In this document: positions 58,345 to 64,000 of the stretch, piece after piece | How the letters are laid out: every line of letters begins with the position of its first letter | Numbering within the stretch: position 1 is the first letter of the stretch | Source: Bacillus cereus group sp. RP43 | Lineage (GTDB): Bacteria; Bacillota; Bacilli; Bacillales; Bacillaceae_G | Direction: 5' to 3' | Assembly: GCF_040459645.1 (NCBI RefSeq) | Contig: NZ_JARVHQ010000001.1 | Coordinates: forward strand, 2,976,001-3,040,000 | Length of the DNA stretch: 64,000 bases | The notes under the pieces: generated by a model | Told to the model about the DNA's origin: nothing | What the model saw: only the letters and a program-made list of their open reading frames with translations | Database searches by the model: none | Translations under genes and position numbers: made by a program

Positions 58345-60246
58345 TTAAACTAAGCTATACGCACGCTTTGTTTCTTCGTGGAACTTATTCGTATCGTATT
58401 TATGCTCAACATAAATTTGATGCCATACCATAAACGCAAGTACAGTCCAAATTTTACGGCTATAATCGCCTTTATCTGCACAATGTGCTTCCAGTAAGTT
58501 TAATACATACTGTTTTTCGATTAAATGCTCAGTTTTGCTTTCTTTAATAATATTTACAGCCCAATCGTGCATTTCATCTTTTAGCCAATGACGAATTGGT
58601 ACTGGGAATCCAAGCTTTTTACGATCTAACACGTGATCCGGAACAATTCCACGAGCAGCTTCACGTAATATAGCTTTTGTTGTTCCGTTTGCAATTTTAA
58701 ATTCTGTCGGAATTTTAGATGCAACGTCAAATACTTCTTTATCTAAGAACGGTACACGAAGTTCTAATGAATTTGCCATCGTCATTTTATCAGCTTTTAA
58801 TAAAATATCGCCGCGTAACCATGTGAACATATCAATGTACTGCATTTTACTTACATCATCATAATCTTTAATTTCGTTATACAATGGTTTCGTGATATCC
58901 ATATAGTTAACACTTTCATCGTAATACTTCATTAATTCAGCTTTCTCTTCTTCACGGAAGATTTTCGCATTTCCATAGTAACGCTCTTCGATTGGCGTAC
59001 ATCCACGCTCTAAGAAGCTTTTCCCTTTAAACCCTTCTTTAAGAGCACCACTTAATGCCTTTAGAACACTCTTTCCTGGGCTAGGAATGTAAGAGAACAT
59101 TTTTAAAGAGTTTGGCTCACGATAAATGTTATATCCACCAAATAGCTCGTCTGCACCTTCACCAGAAAGAACAACCGTTACATGTTTACGCGCTTCTTTC
59201 GCAACGAAATACAATGGTACAGCTGCCGGATCCGCTAAAGGATCATCCATATGCCAAATAATTTTTGGGAACTCATCCATAAATTCTTGCGCTGTAATGA
59301 ATACGTTATGGTTTTTAACTCCTAATTTCTCAGCAGTTTCTTTCGCAACATCAACTTCACTGAAACCACGTTGTTCGAAACCAATAGAGAATGTTAATAG
59401 ATTTGGATTCATTTCTCTTGCGATAGAAGCAATAATAGATGAATCGATACCACCAGAAAGGAATGAACCTACTGGTACATCACTACGCATATGTACTTTT
59501 ACAGAATCGTATAATACATCACGAATTGCTTGGATATGCTCCTCTTTCGTTGCGCTTGAAGCGTTGAAATAAGGATTCCAGTAGCGATGGATTTCCATCT
59601 CTTTACCGATTTCTTTTACGAAGTAATGACCAGGCTCAATTTTGTTAACATCAATTGTTAATGTTTCTGGCTCTGGACCATATTGGTACGTAAAGTAGTG
59701 TTGTAGTGACTTTGGATTTACCCCTTTGTCTTCCATTACATGCATAATACTTTTCTTCTCAGATGCGAAGAATGTAGTATCACCTTGTTGTGCGATGTAT
59801 AAAGGCTTAATACCGAAGTGGTCACGTGCACCGAAAAGTTTCTTTTCTTCACGATCCCAAATCATAAATGCAAACATACCACGAAGGTAGTCTACACATT
59901 TTTCTTTCATATGTGCATACAATGCAATAATAACTTCTGTATCAGATTGCGTTGCAAAAGTTGCACCTTTTTCAAGTAACATTTCACGTAATTCTACATA
60001 GTTGTAAATCTCACCATTAAAAATAATTACATATCGATCATTTTCATAAGTTAGCGGCTGATGTCCTGCCTCTAAGTCAATGATACTTAAACGGCGGAAG
60101 CCAAATTGTACATGTTCATCACGAAAATATCCTTCGTCATCTGGACCGCGGTGGAAAATCATCGTGTTCATATTTTCAAATTGATGTTTTTCTGTTTCTG
60201 AAAACTCTCTAGGGTTTTCACATAAACATCCTACAAAACCACACAT
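58345..60246 (-). CDS. asnO: Glutamine-hydrolysing asparagine synthetase
   Basis: A 633-residue AsnB-class enzyme. Cys2 of MCGFVGC is the glutaminase nucleophile, with RLSIIDLEAGHQPL and NGEIYNY in the Ntn domain. The synthetase domain has the PP-loop SGGIDSSIIA near residue 268 and SGEGADELFGGY. It makes asparagine from aspartate, ATP and glutamine. Among the three B. subtilis paralogues its length and sequence best suit AsnO (YisO), which is sporulation-linked. Start: ATG at 60246 behind AAAGAGGGTAAG. Single gene. Confidence 0.88.
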   Translation of the reverse strand: MCGFVGCLCENPREFSETEKHQFENMNTMIFHRGPDDEGYFRDEHVQFGFRRLSIIDLEAGHQPLTYENDRYVIIFNGEIYNYVELREMLLEKGATFATQSDTEVIIALYAHMKEKCVDYLRGMFAFMIWDREEKKLFGARDHFGIKPLYIAQQGDTTFFASEKKSIMHVMEDKGVNPKSLQHYFTYQYGPEPETLTIDVNKIEPGHYFVKEIGKEMEIHRYWNPYFNASSATKEEHIQAIRDVLYDSVKVHMRSDVPVGSFLSGGIDSSIIASIAREMNPNLLTFSIGFEQRGFSEVDVAKETAEKLGVKNHNVFITAQEFMDEFPKIIWHMDDPLADPAAVPLYFVAKEARKHVTVVLSGEGADELFGGYNIYREPNSLKMFSYIPSPGKSVLKALSGALKEGFKGKSFLERGCTPIEERYYGNAKIFREEEKAELMKYYDESVNYMDITKPLYNEIKDYDDVSKMQYIDMFTWLRGDILLKADKMTMANSLELRVPFLDKEVFDVASKIPTEFKIANGTTKAILREAARGIVPDHVLDRKKLGFPVPIRHWLKDEMHDWAVNIIKESKTEHLIEKQYVLNLLEAHCADKGDYSRKIWTVLAFMVWHQIYVEHKYDTNKFHEETKRAYSLV

Positions 60247-60463
60247 ACTTCTTACCCTCTTTCAGTTTTCATTCTGTCTCTATACTACTATATCAACCCT
60301 ATTTATACTAGCATAATCAACTGAATATGGCGACCAAAAACTATAAAAAACTCACTCCATTTCACATTTTTAACAATTTTTTATGAAAACATGAAAACTA
60401 GGCACTCACCTTTCTCCGCTTTTGTCATATGATATTGCAAATTGATTTCTAGGAGGTAATACC

Positions 60464-60928
60464 ATGAGTGAAGAAAAAAAAGATTCTTCTCGCCCACCGG
60501 TTCGTAATTATTTAAAGCAAATTGATGATTTTTTCGAACAAACTCCTCTTCGTGGCGTAATTGCTGATTTAAATCATTTTTTCCAAAAAGGAAACCGTTT
60601 ATTAACATTCCCAGTAGATTTATACGAAGTTGGTGACGAACTCGTCGTTACAGCCGAACTACCAGGTATACAAAAAGAACAAATTCAAATTGAAATACAA
60701 AGCGAATACTTAAAAGTCTCTGTAAAAGAAGATATACTTGAAGAGACAGAAGAAGAATCTTCTCACAATTATTATCGCCGAGAACGTTCCATTTCAGAAG
60801 CGTCAAGAATTATTAAGTTACCATATTTAATTAATAAAAAAACAGCGAAAGCTTCTTATCAAAACGGTGTGTTAGAAATTCGCGCACCGAAACTGCCACA
60901 ACAGCATGACATATTATCCATAGACTAA
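60464..60928 (+). CDS. Hsp20 family small heat-shock protein
   Basis: A 154-residue small heat-shock chaperone. A variable N-terminus (YLKQIDDFFEQTPLRGVI) precedes the alpha-crystallin domain from about residue 48 (PVDLYEVGDELVVTAELPGIQKEQIQIEI) to 142 (GVLEIRAPKLP). The family hallmark Gly-Val-Leu is kept. It holds unfolded proteins in the cytoplasm or spore. Start: ATG at 60464 behind AGGAGGTAATA. No CIRCE or CtsR box was seen in the short upstream region. Confidence 0.88.
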   Translation: MSEEKKDSSRPPVRNYLKQIDDFFEQTPLRGVIADLNHFFQKGNRLLTFPVDLYEVGDELVVTAELPGIQKEQIQIEIQSEYLKVSVKEDILEETEEESSHNYYRRERSISEASRIIKLPYLINKKTAKASYQNGVLEIRAPKLPQQHDILSID

Positions 60929-60934
60929 AAGACA

Positions 60935-60965
60935 AAAAAGAAGGGTGCTAAGCACCCTTCTTTTT
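60935..60965. terminator. Bidirectional terminator
   Basis: AAAAAGAAGGGTGCT / AGCACCCTTCTTTTT perfect stem between convergent Hsp20 and Sco genes. Confidence 0.9.
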
Positions 60966-61551
60966 AATCCACTAATCGCTTCATATCACGTATAATATCT
61001 TCGTATGGCGTATTACTAATACCACTATATTTTTTCATTACTTTTCCATTTTGATCGACTAAGAAAAATGATGTTCCGTGAATAACTTGCCCATTCTCTG
61101 GTTTATCCACAAGCGATTGGAAATTATCTTTTGAAAACTTTGTAATATCCTCTAGTGAATAACCTGTTAACAAGTTCCAGTTACTTGTATCTTCTGTAAA
61201 CTTTTGAATGAAAGCTTTCAAATTTTCTGGTTTATCAAGGTCAGGATCTACACTAAACGAAACAAACTGAACATCCAACTTCTCTTCCTTAGCCATTTTT
61301 TGTAATTTAGCCATATTAGCAGTCATTGGCGGACAAACCGTTTGACAGCTTGTAAACATGAAATCAGCTACCCAGACTTTCCCTTTTAAATCTTTTGTAC
61401 CAAACGGCTTTCCTTCTTGATTTGTAAATTGGAAAGTTTCTAAATCCCAGTTTAACGGTTTACGTAATTTTGACCCTGAACTGCTACAACCTGCAAGTAC
61501 AAAGAGACAAAATACAACCATAAGACCAATTAGCTTTTGATAACGCTTCAT
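60964..61551 (-). CDS. SCO family copper chaperone lipoprotein (YpmQ-like)
   Basis: A 195-residue Sco1/SenC protein for the CuA site of cytochrome c oxidase. A lipobox LAGC sits near residue 22. The thioredoxin fold has the copper-binding FTSCQTVCPPMTA (Cys-x3-Cys) near 70 and the third ligand His in QVIHGTSFFLVD. It acts on the outer face of the membrane. Start: ATG at 61551 behind AGAGGTTT. Length and motifs match BsSco. Confidence 0.9.
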   Translation of the reverse strand: MKRYQKLIGLMVVFCLFVLAGCSSSGSKLRKPLNWDLETFQFTNQEGKPFGTKDLKGKVWVADFMFTSCQTVCPPMTANMAKLQKMAKEEKLDVQFVSFSVDPDLDKPENLKAFIQKFTEDTSNWNLLTGYSLEDITKFSKDNFQSLVDKPENGQVIHGTSFFLVDQNGKVMKKYSGISNTPYEDIIRDMKRLVD

Positions 61552-61887
61552 TATTAAACCTCTTTTCTCTATCCTTAATTTATGTAAGTTATGTATATCA
61601 TAACAAAAGTAAACACTATGAGAAAATTGTTTACATCATTTGTTCACGAAATCGTACGAATTTACGTATGTTACTTCTTTATTTCAAGCGAATTACTAGA
61701 CAAAATATATTTTGCTACTATTATTTCTCTAACCACTATTGGCGAAACAAAGTTCATTGTTAAATTTGTAAATCAATCCCCCCTATTTTTTTACAATTAC
61801 TTAAACGTTAATCCATGTTAAACACTGTATTCCTTAACAACATTTCGGTACAATACAACTACAACGATTTTAAATGAGGTGATGTTC

Positions 61888-62862
61888 ATGGCTAAGCGCT
61901 ATGAAAATATGGATAATGTAAGTACAAAAAAATCAATTCGCTCCTTCTTACGCTGGCGTAAAGAGAGAAAGCAAAACAAAAAAGACTTTTCTTTTCTAGT
62001 AGAACAATCACCTGTTAAACAAAGTAAATTTCTACTAAATAACTTTGAAAAAACGACTGTCACATGGATTGGTCATTCAACTTTTCTCATTCAAACGAAC
62101 GGCTTAAATATTTTAACAGATCCAGTATGGGCTAATAAATTAAAGTTAGTTCCACGACTTACTGAGCCAGGGCTTACTATAAAAGAACTACCTAAAATCG
62201 ATATCGTTCTTATTTCACACGGTCATTACGATCATTTAGACTTTTCATCTCTTCGCCAACTAAACAATGATATTTTATACCTTGTTCCTAGTGGGCTAAA
62301 AAAATTATTTACTCGTAAAAAATTCACCAATGTAGAAGAATACAACTGGTGGGAAAGTACAACAATTGATGAAGTCTCTTTTCACTTCGTACCTGCCCAG
62401 CACTGGACGAGAAGATCACTATTTGATATGAATACCTCTCACTGGGGAGGATGGATTATTGATAATAAAACTACTACAGAAACCATTTATTATTGTGGTG
62501 ACAGTGGTTATTTCCAAGGTTTTAAAGAAATCGGCAAACGGTTTTCAATCGATATTGCCCTCATGCCAATTGGTGCCTACGAACCAGAATGGTTTATGAA
62601 AGTATCCCATGTTTCACCGGAAGAAGCTGTGCAAGCCTATCTAGATATAAACGCTACACACTTTATTCCAATGCACTACGGTACTTTTGCGCTAGCAGAT
62701 GAAACGCCGAGGGAAGCTGTAACACGGCTTCGTAATAACTGGAATTTACGAATGCTACCGTGGGAACAACTTCATGTTCTCTTTTTGGGCCAAACTTTCA
62801 CTTATAGTCCTACTGTTCCAGATAAAGAACTAGAAAAAATCACAGAAATCTCTCATGTATAA
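61888..62862 (+). CDS. Metallo-beta-lactamase-fold hydrolase (NAPE-PLD-like)
   Basis: A 324-residue MBL-fold hydrolase of the NAPE-PLD / RomA group. It has TVTWIGHSTFLIQTNGLNILTDPVW near 60, the metal motif SHGHYDHLD near 112, VPAQHWTRRSLFD, YYCGDSGYF and HYGTFALADETP. Substrates may be phospholipids or phosphodiesters, unproven in Bacillus. Start: ATG at 61888 is correctly spaced from GAGGTGATG; the ATG at 61879 is part of the site. No signal peptide. Single gene. Confidence 0.85.
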   Translation: MAKRYENMDNVSTKKSIRSFLRWRKERKQNKKDFSFLVEQSPVKQSKFLLNNFEKTTVTWIGHSTFLIQTNGLNILTDPVWANKLKLVPRLTEPGLTIKELPKIDIVLISHGHYDHLDFSSLRQLNNDILYLVPSGLKKLFTRKKFTNVEEYNWWESTTIDEVSFHFVPAQHWTRRSLFDMNTSHWGGWIIDNKTTTETIYYCGDSGYFQGFKEIGKRFSIDIALMPIGAYEPEWFMKVSHVSPEEAVQAYLDINATHFIPMHYGTFALADETPREAVTRLRNNWNLRMLPWEQLHVLFLGQTFTYSPTVPDKELEKITEISHV

Positions 62863-62922
62863 CAGAACTACTTTTTTGAATAATTTATCATATACTATAG
62901 AAAATCGAAAAGGGTGTTTTCC

Positions 62923-63006
62923 ATGAACGATTATTTACAGACTCGCTATATCATTAGCGGAAGCGCCTGTATTGCCCTTCTCATTTCTTACTTCATATAC
63001 ACATAA
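62923..63006 (+). CDS. Single-helix micro-protein (27 aa)
   Basis: ATG at 62923 with AAAAGGGTG six bases upstream. The 27-residue product is MNDYLQTRYIISGSACIALL then ISYFIYT, a polar start and one membrane-spanning segment. It is followed at once by a strong terminator. The tight ribosome-binding-site/ORF/terminator arrangement supports a real micro-gene, though the small size keeps the call tentative. Confidence 0.55.
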   Translation: MNDYLQTRYIISGSACIALLISYFIYT

Positions 63007-63043
63007 AAAAGCTACTTGAAAATTCATTTCAAGTAGCTTTTTT
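63005..63043. terminator. Bidirectional terminator
   Basis: GCTACTTGAA / TTCAAGTAGC stem flanked by A6 and T7, between the micro-protein and the convergent degV gene. Confidence 0.9.
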
Positions 63044-63044
63044 A

Positions 63045-63887
63045 TTACTCTGCTAAATACATAAAACCAATTGCTCCTGGTCCTGTATGAGTACTGATAA
63101 CTGGTGTTGTATAGAAAATCTCTGATTCAGTGAATCCATTCACTTTTTCAACAGCAACTTTTACACTTTCTGCTAAAGGAATTGCTTTAGCATGTGGAAT
63201 CGCAACAGCTTTCACCACTTTTCCAGCAGTATCTTCCTCGAATATTTTAGCCAATGTTTTTACAATCTGCCCTTGGCTACGTACTTTCGTTACCGGATTA
63301 TATACGCCGCCTTCTAAACTTGCGATTGGTTTAATATTAAGTAAAGAACCAATAAGTGCTTTACCTTTACCAATGCGTCCACCTTTTACTAAGTTTTCTA
63401 ATGTATCTACGACAACATATAAACGAGTATTCTTTCTTACTTCATCAATACGTTTTAAAATATCTTCTAGTGAGCATTCTTCTTTTGCCATTTTTGCAGC
63501 TTCAATTACTTGATATGCTAAAGCATGTGTAATAAATTGAGAATCAACAACTGTTACTTTTGTATCTGTCATTGATGCAGCGCTATTCGCTGTTGCGACA
63601 GTACCGCTCATTCCACCTGTCATATGAATGGAAAGTACTTCACTTCCATCTTCGCCTAGCTTGTCATACATTTCTACAAATGTACCCATAGCCGGTTGTG
63701 ATGTTTTTGGTAATTCTTCTGATTTAATCATTTCTTCAATAAATTCATCCGGTTGCAAATCTACACGATCTAAGTATGTTTGCCCATTTACAGAAATAGA
63801 TAATGGTAGAACATGAACATCATACTTCTCAATCACTTCTTGAGATAAATCTGCCGTTGAATCTGTTACAATTTTAATTTTTTGCAT
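63045..63887 (-). CDS. degV: DegV family fatty-acid-binding protein
   Basis: A 280-residue DegV/FakB protein. The N-terminal IVTDSTADLSQEVIEKYDVHVLPL and the fatty-acid contact segment TSQPAMGTFVEMYDKL, then HMTGGMSGTVATA, are typical. Such proteins bind a fatty acid and present it to the kinase FakA for phosphorylation. Start: ATG at 63887 (MQKIKIVTDST) behind AGGGAAGAA; an upstream in-frame codon at 63908 is less likely. Several paralogues usually exist per Bacillus genome, so the specific member is not identified. Confidence 0.87.
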   Translation of the reverse strand: MQKIKIVTDSTADLSQEVIEKYDVHVLPLSISVNGQTYLDRVDLQPDEFIEEMIKSEELPKTSQPAMGTFVEMYDKLGEDGSEVLSIHMTGGMSGTVATANSAASMTDTKVTVVDSQFITHALAYQVIEAAKMAKEECSLEDILKRIDEVRKNTRLYVVVDTLENLVKGGRIGKGKALIGSLLNIKPIASLEGGVYNPVTKVRSQGQIVKTLAKIFEEDTAGKVVKAVAIPHAKAIPLAESVKVAVEKVNGFTESEIFYTTPVISTHTGPGAIGFMYLAE

Positions 63888-64000
63888 ATTATATTCTTCC
63901 CTTTCCAATACGCTCTCCCTGTTATTATACTAGTATTCCCGATGCTTTCAACAATTTCGAATAAATTTCACCAAATTAATTATATTTTTATACCTAAAAT

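Noticed and set aside
59126..59572. 148-codon frame antisense to asnO
   Set aside because: Shadow of the asparagine synthetase codon pattern, no start signals.
61591..61821. 76-codon frame on the plus strand between Sco and MBL genes
   Set aside because: No ribosome binding site and the composition is that of AT-rich spacer.
1..64000. CRISPR arrays, rRNA or tRNA genes, complete insertion sequences
   Set aside because: No spaced direct repeats of CRISPR type, no tRNA cloverleaf or rRNA sequence, and no transposase gene were recognised.

Overview
The window reads as a chromosomal segment of a Bacillus cereus group organism (B. cereus / thuringiensis / anthracis / mycoides lineage). The support is low G+C, strong AAGGAGG-type ribosome binding sites, sporulation-linked genes (spo0M, racA, asnO-type asparagine synthetase, a spore-coat-like C1q-fold protein, a YjcZ-type remnant), and a block colinear with the yodM-yodT region of B. 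subtilis. No rRNA, tRNA, CRISPR array or complete insertion sequence was seen.

Layout. 1-6.1 kb is gene-poor and accessory: small hypothetical proteins, a MepB-family protein, a C1q/TNF-like protein with a truncated second copy, a run of free-standing RNA hairpins, and a prophage scar (two phage-like small genes, a 51-residue zinc-ribbon protein, and a tyrosine integrase missing its N-terminal part). 6.1-20.3 kb is conserved core: thioredoxin, a Mn-type cation diffusion facilitator, a PAP2 phosphatase, a Spo0M operon with a Hanks kinase and an SR-like mini-protein, YozD, YodN, YozE, YokU, then a lysine/beta-lysine pathway (kamA and yodP-yodQ-yodR-yodS-yodT) with its own sigma-54 activator. 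Candidate -24/-12 promoters lie in front of kamA and in front of the activator gene.

20.3-34 kb carries a broken YjcZ-like gene, a DUF4397 protein, an orphan sporulation-type histidine kinase, yueI, an aldehyde dehydrogenase, a CNNM/CBS Mg-type transporter with an unusual leader hairpin, racA, a GNAT protein, a two-gene McrBC-like module (McrB-type AAA+ plus DUF2357/PD-(D/E)XK nuclease) and an amino-acid antiporter. 34-49 kb carries a fused permease/binding-protein ABC importer of the OpuC/EgtU type, a YdcF protein, an MFS exporter with an FMN reductase, the gluconate operon (gntK-gntP-gntZ), two orphan peptide-type permeases, a zinc alcohol dehydrogenase, an RpiR regulator and a YhcY/YhcZ-like two-component pair.

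49-64 kb is mostly single-gene housekeeping units: MscS, a Nudix hydrolase, nicotinamidase, a lipoprotein, a nitroreductase, D-amino acid transaminase, a Fur-controlled siderophore-binding lipoprotein, an SH3b amidase, asparagine synthetase, Hsp20, Sco, an NAPE-PLD-like hydrolase and DegV. Most genes end in clear rho-independent terminators, many serving both strands. The observations most worth following are the McrBC-like pair, the SR-like protein/kinase/Spo0M operon, the hairpin between Shine-Dalgarno and start codon at 26.55 kb, the sigma-54 sites, and the hairpin cluster near 4 kb.
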